NCBI RefSeq assembly: GCF_017086405.1
Contig: NZ_CP070973.1
Coordinates: forward strand, 2,046,001 to 2,110,000
Direction: 5' to 3'
Source: Mycobacterium gordonae
GTDB taxonomy: Bacteria > Actinomycetota > Actinomycetes > Mycobacteriales > Mycobacteriaceae
DNA length: 64,000 bases
A program made the position numbers and the translations under genes. The notes beneath the pieces are model-generated. The model ran no database searches. It saw only the letters and a list, made by a program, of their open reading frames with translations, and was not told where the DNA came from. Each line of letters begins with the position of its first letter. The first letter of the stretch is position 1. This document shows positions 9,318-18,682 of this stretch, one piece after another.

Positions 9318-10460
9318 TTAGTGGCTGGCGAGACTGCGACTGATCACCAGTCGCTGGATTTGATTGGTGCCCTCGAAGATCTGCATGATCTTGGCCTCCC
9401 GCATGTAACGTTCCACGCGGTAGTCGCGGGTGTAACCGACGCCGCCGAACACCTGGACAGCGTCGGTGGTGACTTTCATGGCCGCGTCGGTGGCGACCAG
9501 CTTCGCGACGGACGCGTGCCGGGAGTAGGGCAGCCCCGTATCGCGTCGTCTGGCGGCGTCCAAGTACGTGGCGCGTGCGGAATCCACGGCTGCGGCGGCG
9601 TCCGCCAGCAGGAATCCCAGGCCCTGGTGGTCGATGATCTTCCGGCCGAAGGTGGTCCTCTGCTGGCTGTAGGCGACCGCCTCGTCGAGCGCCGCCTGCG
9701 CCAATCCGACTGCAATGGCCGCGATTCCCAGACGGCCGCTGTCCAGTGCGCTGAACGCGATTGGTAGGCCCTGTCCTTCGTTGCCGATGCGCCGCTCGAG
9801 AGCGATGAACACGTCGTCGTAGTGCGCCGTCGTCGTCGGCACCGCGTGCAGGCCCATCTTCTCCTCCGGTCTGCCGAAGGTGAGCCCCTCGGTGTCTTTG
9901 GACACCAGGAAGCAGGAAATGCCCTGTGCGCCTTTGCCGGTGCGCGCGAACAGGGTGTAGAAGTCGGCGATACCACCGTGCGTGATCCACGCCTTGGCGC
10001 CGCTGACACGGTACCCATTGTCCACGGCAGCAGCACTGCACAGCAGTGCGGCCGCGTCGGAGCCCGCCTGTGGTTCGGACAGGCTGTATGCGCCGATCAT
10101 ATTGCCGCCCAGCATTTCCGGCAGCCACGCTTGCTTCTGCGCTTCGGTGCCGAATGCGACCAACGGATGGCAGGCCAGGCTGTGGACGCTCACTGCCACC
10201 GCGACCGCCGCCCATCGTGCGGCGATCTCTTCCAGCACTTGCAGGTAAACCTCGTACGGCTGATTCCCGCCCCCCCATTCCTCGGGATACGGCAGGCTCA
10301 GCAGCCCCGCGGCACCGAGGGTCGCGAAGGCCCCCTCTGGATAGGTCTCCATCCGCTCGTGGTGGTCGACGATCGGCTCGAGTGCCTTATCTGCGATTTC
10401 CCGCGTGAGATGGACCAGCTCGCGAGCCTCGTCAGTGGGCAACAGGCGATCGACAGGCAC
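9318..10460 (-). CDS. Acyl-CoA dehydrogenase (FadE type)
   Basis: The 380-residue flavoprotein has the standard acyl-CoA dehydrogenase features: YSLSEPQAGSDAAAL in the middle domain, the FGGVGYTRDYRVERYMREAKIMQIFEGTNQIQRLVISR C-terminal FAD/active-site region in successive blocks, and a Glu in the EGTN segment as candidate catalytic base. It performs the first step of beta-oxidation on an unknown acyl-CoA. GTG 10460 has AAAGGAG six bases upstream. It is first in a run with the SDR and SnoaL genes and diverges from phaC, with 166 bases between. Confidence 0.92.
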   Translation of the reverse strand: MPVDRLLPTDEARELVHLTREIADKALEPIVDHHERMETYPEGAFATLGAAGLLSLPYPEEWGGGNQPYEVYLQVLEEIAARWAAVAVAVSVHSLACHPLVAFGTEAQKQAWLPEMLGGNMIGAYSLSEPQAGSDAAALLCSAAAVDNGYRVSGAKAWITHGGIADFYTLFARTGKGAQGISCFLVSKDTEGLTFGRPEEKMGLHAVPTTTAHYDDVFIALERRIGNEGQGLPIAFSALDSGRLGIAAIAVGLAQAALDEAVAYSQQRTTFGRKIIDHQGLGFLLADAAAAVDSARATYLDAARRRDTGLPYSRHASVAKLVATDAAMKVTTDAVQVFGGVGYTRDYRVERYMREAKIMQIFEGTNQIQRLVISRSLASH

Positions 10461-10626
10461 GCGAACTCCTTTCGATGCGAAGAACAGTGCCGAATCACAG
10501 TTTCACGGCACGACATGAACGGTACCCAGGTTCGGGGCCAGTTCCTTTCGCGAAAGCCCATTTGGGAGAGGTAGTTACGGCAAATGGGAGGTCCCCAACA
10601 CTTCGCGGGATTCATAGCGTGTTGCT

Positions 10627-12474
10627 ATGGACGCACCAACGCAAAAGGCCCGTGCTTCGAGGGCGACTCACGTTTCGGGGACGAACGGCACCGAGCCGAA
10701 GTCTAGAGCGGGAACGCGATCATCGAAGTCCGACAACGAGGGCGCGCCGTCGGCGCAGGCGCGATCCGGGGCCGTGCGGCCGGAGATCACCGACCCCACC
10801 GGTCAGGTGCAGAATGTCGGCCTCGACCAGCTGCTGACCGAGGCCGCCAGCGCCGAGAGCCGGTTCGTGCCCGGCGCGGAATTTCTCAAGGCGGCCGGTG
10901 GGCTTGCACTGCGGCCCCGTCTATTGGCGGGCCAGACCGCGACGGTCGCAGCCGACCTCGCCCGGGTGATCGCCGGTCGGTCCGGACGCACTCCGCCAAA
11001 GGGGGATTCGCGATTCCGCGATCCCGCGTGGACGCAAAGCTGGCTTTTTCGTCGGATCTGCCAGGGGTACCTGAGCGTCAGCGACTACGCGCGCGCTCTG
11101 GCCGATGAGTCAGGGTTGGACTGGGCCGACCACGAACGCCTGCGCCTGGTGGTCGACAACCTGATCGACGCGCTGGCCCCGACGAATTTCCCGCTGACCA
11201 ACCCCACCGTATGGAAGACGACGATCGATCGCGGGGGAGAGAACTTCGTCACGGGTGCACGCGCCGTAGTGCGCGATGCCCGCTCGCCGATAAAGCTGCC
11301 GGCTAGTGTCGATCCCACTCCCTTCGAGGTCGGAAAGACGATGGCTGCATCGCCCGGTGCCGTGGTGCGCCGCGATGATCGCTTCGAACTCATCCAGTAC
11401 GAGCCGCGCGCGGAACAGGTGCATAAGGTTCCGGTATTGCTCATCCCGCCAATGATCAGCAAGTTCTACGTCGTCGACCTTTCGCCCGGCAAGAGCATGG
11501 TGGAGTTTCTCGGTGACCAAGGGCTGCAGCCATTCGCGCTGTCGTGGGCGAACCCGACCCGCGACAACGCGAACTGGAACCTTGAGGACTATCTCGAATC
11601 GATCGTCGAGGCGATCGAGACCACACGCGAGATCGCCGGAGCCGACGCGGTTCACGTGGTGGCCTTCTGTGCCGGCGGAATCGCCACCACTACCGCCGTC
11701 GCACATATGGCCGCGCTGGGCCACATCGATCGGGTCGCGAGTCTGAGCCTCATGGTCACAGTGCTTGACGTCCGCCGCGGCGGTCCGATCCTCAGCATCG
11801 CCTCGCCCGATATCGCCAAAGGCGCCAAAGCGAAGATCAAGCGCAAGGGTTACCTCGCCGGCACAGAGTTGGCGCGAACTTTCGCGTGGCTGCGACCAAA
11901 CGACATGGTCTGGAACAACTTTGTCAACAACTACTACCTCGGCAACAAACCGCCGGCGCTCGACCTGCTGTTCTGGAACCTGGATTCGATGAACATGCCG
12001 GCGGGGCTGCACGCCGATCTGGTGGACCTCGCGCTCGCCAATCCGTTAGCGAACCCGGGTGCCCTCAGGGTCCTCGGCACGCCGATCGACCTGGCCCAGA
12101 TCACCTGCGACGCCTATATAGCCGCGGGCGAAACCGACCACCTCACACCCTGGCCGAGTTGCTATCGCAGCATCGAAATGCTGGGCGGCAAGACACGTTT
12201 CGCGCTGTCGACCAGCGGCCACATCGCCGCGGTCATCCACCCTCCCGGGAATCCGAAATCGGCCTACCGCATCGGCGACGAGTCGTGCCCGCGGCCGGAG
12301 GAATGGCTGCGGTCCGCACAGGTGCACAAGGGCACCTGGTGGCAGGACTGGGCGCCGTGGCTCGCTGAGCGGGCGGGCGAAAAGGTAAAAGCACCAACCC
12401 GACTCGGCAACAGTCGGTACACGCCGCTTGACTCGGCTCCCGGCACGTACGTCTTCAAGCAGTCTCAAGGTTGA
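10627..12474 (+). CDS. phaC: Poly(3-hydroxyalkanoate) synthase (PhaC, class I-like)
   Basis: The 615-residue protein polymerises (R)-3-hydroxyacyl-CoA into polyhydroxyalkanoate. It has an N-terminal disordered Ser/Thr/Lys-rich tail (about residues 1-60), the PhaC N-domain, and an alpha/beta hydrolase domain with the lipase-like box FCAGG. The triad is Cys348 in VVAFCAGGIA, Asp504 in AGETDHLTPW and His532 in STSGHIAAV. The FVNNYYLGNKPPALDLLFWN segment is typical. It is followed after four bases by a MaoC hydratase gene, the usual supplier of its substrate. The catalytic cysteine shows polymerase rather than hydrolase chemistry. No phasin was recognised. Confidence 0.9.
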   Translation: MDAPTQKARASRATHVSGTNGTEPKSRAGTRSSKSDNEGAPSAQARSGAVRPEITDPTGQVQNVGLDQLLTEAASAESRFVPGAEFLKAAGGLALRPRLLAGQTATVAADLARVIAGRSGRTPPKGDSRFRDPAWTQSWLFRRICQGYLSVSDYARALADESGLDWADHERLRLVVDNLIDALAPTNFPLTNPTVWKTTIDRGGENFVTGARAVVRDARSPIKLPASVDPTPFEVGKTMAASPGAVVRRDDRFELIQYEPRAEQVHKVPVLLIPPMISKFYVVDLSPGKSMVEFLGDQGLQPFALSWANPTRDNANWNLEDYLESIVEAIETTREIAGADAVHVVAFCAGGIATTTAVAHMAALGHIDRVASLSLMVTVLDVRRGGPILSIASPDIAKGAKAKIKRKGYLAGTELARTFAWLRPNDMVWNNFVNNYYLGNKPPALDLLFWNLDSMNMPAGLHADLVDLALANPLANPGALRVLGTPIDLAQITCDAYIAAGETDHLTPWPSCYRSIEMLGGKTRFALSTSGHIAAVIHPPGNPKSAYRIGDESCPRPEEWLRSAQVHKGTWWQDWAPWLAERAGEKVKAPTRLGNSRYTPLDSAPGTYVFKQSQG

Positions 12475-12478
12475 TGAC

Positions 12479-13342
12479 ATGCCCATCGATGTGGCTTCGG
12501 TCCTTGGCGCAGAACTCGCGGAGCGGCAGGGCTCGTGGAACGCGAATGATGTCATCCTCTACCACCTGGGCCTGGGTGCCGGCGTTCCGCCCACGGATCC
12601 CGCAGAGCTTGCCTATACCTATGAGGGCCAGCTCAAAGTTCTGCCGTCATTCGGGGTGATTCCGGCCTCTCCGATGTTGTTCGACATGCTGGAGCTGCCC
12701 GGCATGGACGTCGACCTGAGCAGGCTTCTGCACGGCGAGCAGGACATGGAACTGTACGGACCTCTGCCCGTCAATCGCGCCGTTCGAACGTCGGCAAGGA
12801 TCTGCGAGGTCGTGGATAAGGGCAAAGCGGCGCTGGTGGTGCTCGAGACGGTCACCCGCGACGCCGAGGACGATAAGCCTCTGGTCACCAACCGGTTCAG
12901 CGCGTTCATTCGGGGTGAGGGAGGCTTCGGCCAGGGCGACGCTGCGCGATCGGCACCACCGCCGCCGGCTCCACCGGTGCGGCAGCCGGACTTGGCAGTT
13001 GACTGTCGGACCCTGCCGCAACAGGCGCTGCTCTATCGCCTCTCCGGTGACATGAACCCGATCCATGCCGACCCAGAGTTTGCCCGCAGAGGCGGTTTCG
13101 ATCAGCCCATTCTGCACGGCCTGTGCAGCTACGGGATGGTCCTGAAGGCGGTGGTCGACTCGGCCCTGGACGGAGACGTCGGCCGTGTGGGACGCTACCG
13201 TGCCCGATTCGCCGGAGTGGTATTCCCCGGGGAAACGATCACCGTCCGGATGTGGCAGGACCCCGAGGCGGTGTTCGTCGAAGCGCTCTGCAAGGACCGC
13301 GGCACGCCGGTGTTGTCGAACGCCGTCATCGAGCTCCGCTAG
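12479..13342 (+). CDS. MaoC-like (R)-specific enoyl-CoA hydratase
   Basis: The 287-residue protein has two hotdog halves like eukaryotic hydratase 2 and mycobacterial HtdY. The catalytic motif YRLSGDMNPIHADPEFARRGGF contains Asp191 and His196 and is followed by PILHGLCSYG. It hydrates trans-2-enoyl-CoA to (R)-3-hydroxyacyl-CoA. ATG 12479 lies four bases after the phaC stop, so the pair are translationally linked, and the natural reading is delivery of monomer from beta-oxidation to PhaC (a PhaJ role). A role in ordinary peroxisomal-type beta-oxidation is the alternative. Confidence 0.88.
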   Translation: MPIDVASVLGAELAERQGSWNANDVILYHLGLGAGVPPTDPAELAYTYEGQLKVLPSFGVIPASPMLFDMLELPGMDVDLSRLLHGEQDMELYGPLPVNRAVRTSARICEVVDKGKAALVVLETVTRDAEDDKPLVTNRFSAFIRGEGGFGQGDAARSAPPPPAPPVRQPDLAVDCRTLPQQALLYRLSGDMNPIHADPEFARRGGFDQPILHGLCSYGMVLKAVVDSALDGDVGRVGRYRARFAGVVFPGETITVRMWQDPEAVFVEALCKDRGTPVLSNAVIELR

Positions 13343-13768
13343 TTTGGCTATGACGGCCGGATGCGGACGATGTTGCGAATGATGGCTATTCGAGACCCGA
13401 AAGCGCGTCCGCTGGGTGCGATCGGTTCGGTAGCTGCCCGCGTCTGAGCAGGCGTCTTAGTTGTCGCGCCCGGAAATTCGTCGGGGTCAGGCTGCTGCAC
13501 GGGGCAGGAGTTCGGATTCAAGTCGATGGTTCACACCTAGACCGTGCCGAGCGTGTGCTTATGGCGGAAATTCGGTCCAAAGAACGCCATGAGGACACGT
13601 TGGGCGAGCGTCGACCATGTCAGCGAAAGTTGGCACGTCAGCGCCGACGAACCTACGGGCGCGACCAATTAGCGGGGTAGCCACATCCCGTAACGCCGCT
13701 TCGGCTGTTTCCAGACCCGCTGTGCGCGAATGTTTTACAGAAAAACTCGCCGTGCCACAAGCGGCGCG
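13343..13768. other. Gene-free stretch between convergent genes
   Basis: These 426 bases separate the convergent hydratase and FNR-fusion genes. Frames in it show no recognisable family and no clear terminator hairpin was found by eye. It may hold decayed sequence. Confidence 0.4.
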
Positions 13769-16700
13769 CTAGGCCCCTGTGAGCGTCGATGCTGACAGCT
13801 GATTCTCTAGTCGGCTCCCCTTGAGCGCATGACCACGACAGACGTCGAACGGATCCCAGTCGGGACCGTGTGCCGGCAGCGCGGCGGGATCGCTGATGAC
13901 CTCGCCGGCCCAGAAGGCTTTGAGGAGGTCGCGTCCGAGAATCTGCGACGCGGTACCGACACCACCGCGCAGCGTGAACGCGATGCCATAGAGGTACACC
14001 GTCGATGCACCGGCCAGAAAAAGACCGTCGATCTCGGTGCGCGCCGACAGACGGCGCCCGGGTCCGATTTGGTCCTTGGCGCACTCGGGTCCGTACGGCA
14101 TTCGTGACAGCGTGAAGCGCTCATGGGTCAACGGCGTGGCCGATTCCTGCCACACCACATGACCATTCAGCTCCGGCAACGTCTCCAGGAGCCGCTCCAT
14201 GACGGTCTCCTCGATTTCCGCCTTGCGCTCGATGTAGGTGGGCGACCACTTGTAGTCGGTGCCCTTCATGGGATCACCACCGCCCCAGAACTCGTACTCC
14301 GCGGGGACGGCCATAAAGGCTTCGATACTGCTGTGACCGGCCGCTCCGAAGTGTCGACGGCCACCGGTTTTCAGCGTCGGCGAGCTGATCGCCAACCAGC
14401 CCTGGGGATCCCACCGTCCCGAGTCGAGCATCTCGTAGGTCGTCTGGACGTCGTAGCGGTCATGGACGATGTAGTTCGTCGCCGGCCGCGTTGCGGAGAT
14501 GTCGATATCGGCGGCGATGTACGTGGAGAAAATCGAATGGGGGCGGCGTAAGTTCCGTATTCGTTCAAGTGTGCGGCGGCGCAGATGCTCAGGCGCGATG
14601 AGGTCCTGGAAGGTGCGATGGGCATCGGCGTTGCTGACCACTACGTCGGCGTGAATGGTCTCGCCGTCGGTCAAGGTGACACCGGCAACCCGGCCCCCTT
14701 CGACGTCGATCGAGCGCACTCGTGCCTTCGTGCGCACCGTTCCGCCATGTCCGAGGATCACCTCGACGAGGTTGGCGGCGAGCACCTGACCGCCCTGGGT
14801 GGGGAAGTACGCGCCGGCCTTGAAGTAGTGCCGCAAGAGCACCGCCACCAGCAACGCCGGCGTCCGTGACGGCGGCGTGTTGTGCAGATGGATCAAGGAC
14901 AGCAGAGCGGCGCGGGCATGCGGGCCGAGCCGGTGGCGGTCGAACAGGCGGCCGATCGGCTGCTCCAGTGCCCGCACGATGACGGCCAACTCGCGCGGGC
15001 GCCGGGCCAGAGGTAGTACGACCCGTACCGAGTGCGGGACGTCGTTGATGCGGTCGGCGCCCTCACCGATGACGCGCAGTTCCGCGACGCAGCTGCGGAG
15101 CCCGGCGGCGTCCGCCGGAAAGGTTTCGGCCAGGTTCTGGGCGAATCCGTCCCAGTTGGTCGGCACCCGGAAGGTGTGCTCCGGCAGCACGACGGTGTCC
15201 ATCCCGTCGTCATCCAACCGAGACCACTCGATGCGGTCCTCGACTCCCAAGCCCCGAAGAACCGTCGGGATGAGGCCATCCGAACCGGGCACGCACCCGC
15301 CGACGTAGTGAACGCCACAATCGAACTCCCACTTGCCCTTACGCCGAAAAACCTGGGAGCATCCGCCGAGAATCTCATGCTGCTCGAGCAATAGAACGGA
15401 CTTGCCCGACGCCGCAAGACATGCCGCGCTGGATAAACCACCCAGTCCCGATCCGACCACGATGACGTCGTGGCGGTGAGGACCGCCGGAGTGGCTGTTC
15501 TGTGAGGCAGCGACCAGCTCTGGCACCCGCGCGAGCTTGTGACGCGGGCGCCCCTCGGCGCGGCCGGCCCGGCGTTCGCTGAGATCGATTGCGTTCCATC
15601 CGGTCAGATCCACGATGTCTCGTCTACGCTGCCGTAGCCGCGCAGCAACCGCAGGACGATCGAGTGAGCGGTCGGTGGACAGCCGACCGGCATCGGCGTC
15701 GTCCAGGAGTGCGCGCACGGTGTCGCGGGCGCACTTCTTATTGGTCCCGATCACGCCTGTGGGTCCGCGTTTGATCCATCCCGTGACGTAGCTCCCCGGG
15801 CGCCCTACTACGCGGCCATCGAAGTGCTTGATGACGCCGCGAGTGTCGTCGAATGGCAACCCTGGCAGAGGATTTCCCCGATAGCCGATGGACCTGATCA
15901 GCAGGCCCGTCGGGATGACGCCCGTGGCGGCGGGCTTGGCCTTCGTCCGCGTCCAAAGCAAGCCCTCGACCTTGCCGGCGCCTAGGACCTCTGTCGGCGT
16001 GCAAAAGAAGCGCAGTGCTATCCGCCGACGTGCGTTCGGACGACAGCTGGCCGCGTACTGGACCAGGAGGTCATGTTTGCGTCGGACTGGCCCATGGCCG
16101 GGCGTGCCCTCGGCGAGCGCCAATTCGCCTGCATCCACGGCGACCTCGACGTCGTCGAGTCGACCGAGTTCCTCCAGCTCGGCGTTGGCGAATGCGGCAT
16201 GAAGGTGACTCCGACGGCCCAAGACGACGACTTCTCGAATTCGACTGTTTTCCAGCGCCGTTAGGGCGTGCGGAGCTATGTCTGTGTGCCGCAACTCTTC
16301 TGGGCGCAGGCATAGCACCCGCGCTACGTCGAGAGCGACATTGCCGTTGCCGATGATCACCGCCCGCTCGCTACCGAGGTCGACGTCAAGGTCGGCGTGA
16401 TCGGGATGGCCGTTGTACCAGCCGACGAACTGACGCGCCGCCACGCTACCCGGCAAGTCCTCGCCAGGGATGCCGAGAGCGGAGTCGCTTGCGGCGCCGA
16501 CCGCGTAGTCGACCGCGTCGTACCACTCGGATAACTCCTCGACGGTGAGGTCCCGGCCAATCTCGACATTGCCGAAAAACCTGAATTCCGGACGCCTAGC
16601 AATGGCATCGAAAAGCTGACCCATCAACTTCTTCTCCGGGTGGTCCGGAGCCACACCGGCTCGAACCAGTCCATGGGGAGTCGGCAGCCGTTCGAACATG

Positions 16701-16852
16701 TCGACTTCGACCGCGCGGTCGGTCAATGGCGCCGTGCGCCCGGCGGCATAGGTGCCGCCGTCGACGCCGAGTAGATGCCTGGCGGCGTATACGCCCGCTG
16801 GTCCCGCCCCCACCACGGCGACTCGAAGCCTCTCTGTGCTAGCCACGTGCAT
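13769..16852 (-). CDS. Fusion of FprA-like ferredoxin-NADP reductase with a phytoene-desaturase/CrtISO-like flavoenzyme
   Basis: The 1027-residue protein joins two complete flavoproteins. Residues about 6-450 match mycobacterial FprA: FAD loop VAVVGAGPAGVYAARHLL, PTPHGLVRAGVAPDH, NADP loop VIIGNGNVALDVARVL, GWIKRGPTGVIGTNK and the normal C-terminal GRPRHKLARVPELVAA. From about residue 462 a second FAD loop HDVIVVGSGLGGLSSAACLA begins a carotenoid isomerase/retinol-saturase-like enzyme, ending with IDGLFLAGASTVYLYGIAF. There is no stop or frame change at the junction. The start ATG 16852 overlaps the stop of the upstream ferredoxin gene by 14 bases. The likely logic is NADPH to FNR to ferredoxin, with the second module reducing, isomerising or desaturating a lipid substrate. 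Confidence 0.85.
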   Translation of the reverse strand: MHVASTERLRVAVVGAGPAGVYAARHLLGVDGGTYAAGRTAPLTDRAVEVDMFERLPTPHGLVRAGVAPDHPEKKLMGQLFDAIARRPEFRFFGNVEIGRDLTVEELSEWYDAVDYAVGAASDSALGIPGEDLPGSVAARQFVGWYNGHPDHADLDVDLGSERAVIIGNGNVALDVARVLCLRPEELRHTDIAPHALTALENSRIREVVVLGRRSHLHAAFANAELEELGRLDDVEVAVDAGELALAEGTPGHGPVRRKHDLLVQYAASCRPNARRRIALRFFCTPTEVLGAGKVEGLLWTRTKAKPAATGVIPTGLLIRSIGYRGNPLPGLPFDDTRGVIKHFDGRVVGRPGSYVTGWIKRGPTGVIGTNKKCARDTVRALLDDADAGRLSTDRSLDRPAVAARLRQRRRDIVDLTGWNAIDLSERRAGRAEGRPRHKLARVPELVAASQNSHSGGPHRHDVIVVGSGLGGLSSAACLAASGKSVLLLEQHEILGGCSQVFRRKGKWEFDCGVHYVGGCVPGSDGLIPTVLRGLGVEDRIEWSRLDDDGMDTVVLPEHTFRVPTNWDGFAQNLAETFPADAAGLRSCVAELRVIGEGADRINDVPHSVRVVLPLARRPRELAVIVRALEQPIGRLFDRHRLGPHARAALLSLIHLHNTPPSRTPALLVAVLLRHYFKAGAYFPTQGGQVLAANLVEVILGHGGTVRTKARVRSIDVEGGRVAGVTLTDGETIHADVVVSNADAHRTFQDLIAPEHLRRRTLERIRNLRRPHSIFSTYIAADIDISATRPATNYIVHDRYDVQTTYEMLDSGRWDPQGWLAISSPTLKTGGRRHFGAAGHSSIEAFMAVPAEYEFWGGGDPMKGTDYKWSPTYIERKAEIEETVMERLLETLPELNGHVVWQESATPLTHERFTLSRMPYGPECAKDQIGPGRRLSARTEIDGLFLAGASTVYLYGIAFTLRGGVGTASQILGRDLLKAFWAGEVISDPAALPAHGPDWDPFDVCRGHALKGSRLENQLSASTLTGA

Positions 16853-17105
16853 CAGCTCCGAAGTAGTCCCGATTGATATCCACGTAGTGGCGCCACCGGT
16901 CGGGGAGTTGCGCGGCGCTGAACACCGCGTCGACCGGGCACGCCTCAACACAGGCTGCGCAATCGATACATGAAGCGGGATCTATATAGAGCTGTTCGGC
17001 CCGATCGAACGCCGGATCGTCGGGAGCGGGGTGGATACACCCGACCGGACAGATCTCCAGGCATGAATAATCAGCCACACATGGTGCTGCTATCACGAAT
17101 GCCAT
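16839..17105 (-). CDS. 7Fe-type ferredoxin (3Fe-4S/4Fe-4S)
   Basis: The 88-residue protein has two cysteine clusters, CVADYSCLEICPVGCIH near the N-terminus and CIDCAACVEACPVDAVF in the middle, followed by LPDRWRHYVDINRDYF as in FdxA-type bacterial ferredoxins. It is a soluble electron carrier. ATG 17105 has GAGG six bases upstream. The stop lies inside the start region of the FNR-fusion gene, so the two are coupled and the ferredoxin is the obvious partner of that reductase. It might also serve the P450 at 20-21 kb. Confidence 0.93.
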   Translation of the reverse strand: MAFVIAAPCVADYSCLEICPVGCIHPAPDDPAFDRAEQLYIDPASCIDCAACVEACPVDAVFSAAQLPDRWRHYVDINRDYFGADARG

Positions 17106-17274
17106 GACTACCTCATCGCCACTTGGGGGTAAATTCCCAGTACACCGTCTGGCCTGGCGGGCGTCGATCTCTCGAACGGGTTACCTGGCAACCCAAATCG
17201 GCGCAACGCCAGGCTTTGACCGCGTGTGAGTTGTGCCGGTGACGCCGGCCAACGTCGGACGAGAAAATGTTTCG

Positions 17275-18591
17275 CTACCGCGGGACGGCCGATAGGCGTC
17301 CCTGCACTGGCGGTACGGATCCATGCACGGCGGTCATCCGCATGTACCGGAACACCGCTTCAGCTCGATTGGACGCCTTCAACTTTCGCAGAATGTGCTT
17401 GACGTGTGTCTTGACGGTGCCCTCGGAGATCACCAGATGCGTTGCGATCGCACCGTTGCTCTTGCCTTGGGACATGAGCGCTACCACTTCGATTTCACGG
17501 CGTGACAGCAGTGACTCGATGCTGGAATTGGCTGCCAGTGATGCGGCGATAGGGGGTGGCGTTGCGGCGCCATCAGCCTGTGGCTGCGGGTGGCCGAGCT
17601 CGGTCCGGGCGGTGCACAGGTCGTCCGCTGCGGTCGCGATGCCACGCACCATCCGTTGAATCTCGCTGCGCGCCGCGCGTAATCGCTCGCTGAGCGCGGT
17701 GCGCTGGAATGCGTAGCCGAACGCCTCGGCGAACATCCACAGCACCGCCAAGTCCTCGTCGTCGACATGTCGGCGGCTGACGTAGCAGTCAGCGTGCAGC
17801 AAGCCGATGATCCGGCCGTCGGGCATGATCGGCGCGGCGACATAGGACCGCGACAGCGACGCTTGCCCGATCGCGGCGTTGGTGCGGCGATCATTTTGCG
17901 CGTCTCGGACGAGCACCGGAGCACGGCGACGCATGATTTCGCTCTCGATGAGCATGTGGTCGATGTGCATCGGATTGGCGCGTCCCACCCGGGCGATTTC
18001 GCTGGCCCACTCGGCGTCGGCCTTGACATGGACGCTTTCTACCCGCCACGTCGACTCCTCGACGCGCGAGACGATGGCGCGGTCAAAGCCGCACCGACAC
18101 AGCTCGGCCGGCGCACGCTCGAGCATTTGCTCGATCGAGTCCACGCCATGCAAGCGCGACAGCGCGGAGCGGGTTGCAGCGTAGCGGTCGTGCTTCTGCC
18201 TGCCTTGGGCGTGGGCGACCTCCAACTGCAGATGGCCGATTTCGGTGAGCAACGCGAGGCGCGAGCCGACCAGTGCGATCATTGTCGAGTTGGTGGTGGT
18301 GACTTCGGCGAGGCGGTCGTAGGCCGATTTCAGGGCCGCCTGAATGCTCGTGAAGTTGCGGTCGTCGTCGAGCGCGTCAACGTTGTCGAATCCCGGTAGC
18401 GTCGCGACTTTGTGTAGCACGGAGACCACCCGGTCCCGCAATGCCTGATCGCGCAGGGGCTCGCCGACGAGAGACCATTCCTCGCCGTCGGGAACCCGAA
18501 GGGGACGGATCGCCCGAAAATCGAGCACCCGGTCGTCACGTGCAGGCCAGGAACCGGAAACGTCTGGGACGGCGTAGGTGGCAGTACTCAC
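17275..18591 (-). CDS. GAF-domain LuxR-family transcriptional regulator
   Basis: The 438-residue protein has a central GAF-like sensor (about residues 150-310, ending RSYVAAPIMPDGRIIGLLHADCY and a following helix), and a C-terminal LuxR helix-turn-helix at about 363-420 (LLSRREIEVVALMSQGKSNG ... ISEGTVKTHVKHILRKL). GTG 18591 is the start; no strong ribosome site is visible. No phosphoacceptor receiver domain is present, so it probably senses a ligand. It lies between the ferredoxin/FNR-fusion operon and a PucR regulator and may control either. The 169 bases at 17106-17274 hold no recognised gene. Confidence 0.88.
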   Translation of the reverse strand: MSTATYAVPDVSGSWPARDDRVLDFRAIRPLRVPDGEEWSLVGEPLRDQALRDRVVSVLHKVATLPGFDNVDALDDDRNFTSIQAALKSAYDRLAEVTTTNSTMIALVGSRLALLTEIGHLQLEVAHAQGRQKHDRYAATRSALSRLHGVDSIEQMLERAPAELCRCGFDRAIVSRVEESTWRVESVHVKADAEWASEIARVGRANPMHIDHMLIESEIMRRRAPVLVRDAQNDRRTNAAIGQASLSRSYVAAPIMPDGRIIGLLHADCYVSRRHVDDEDLAVLWMFAEAFGYAFQRTALSERLRAARSEIQRMVRGIATAADDLCTARTELGHPQPQADGAATPPPIAASLAANSSIESLLSRREIEVVALMSQGKSNGAIATHLVISEGTVKTHVKHILRKLKASNRAEAVFRYMRMTAVHGSVPPVQGRLSAVPR

Positions 18592-18682
18592 ACAACCAAA
18601 GGTAGGCAGGCGTGGACCCCTTCAACATGGAAGCCGCTTACAAATCTCGCGTCGGGCACTGGAAGCCGGCCACAGGGCGGCG

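Noticed and set aside
17110..17150. Operator-like TTGGGGGTAAATTCCCAGT before the ferredoxin gene
   Set aside because: The arms are imperfect and do not match the ACCCCG element of the other promoters.
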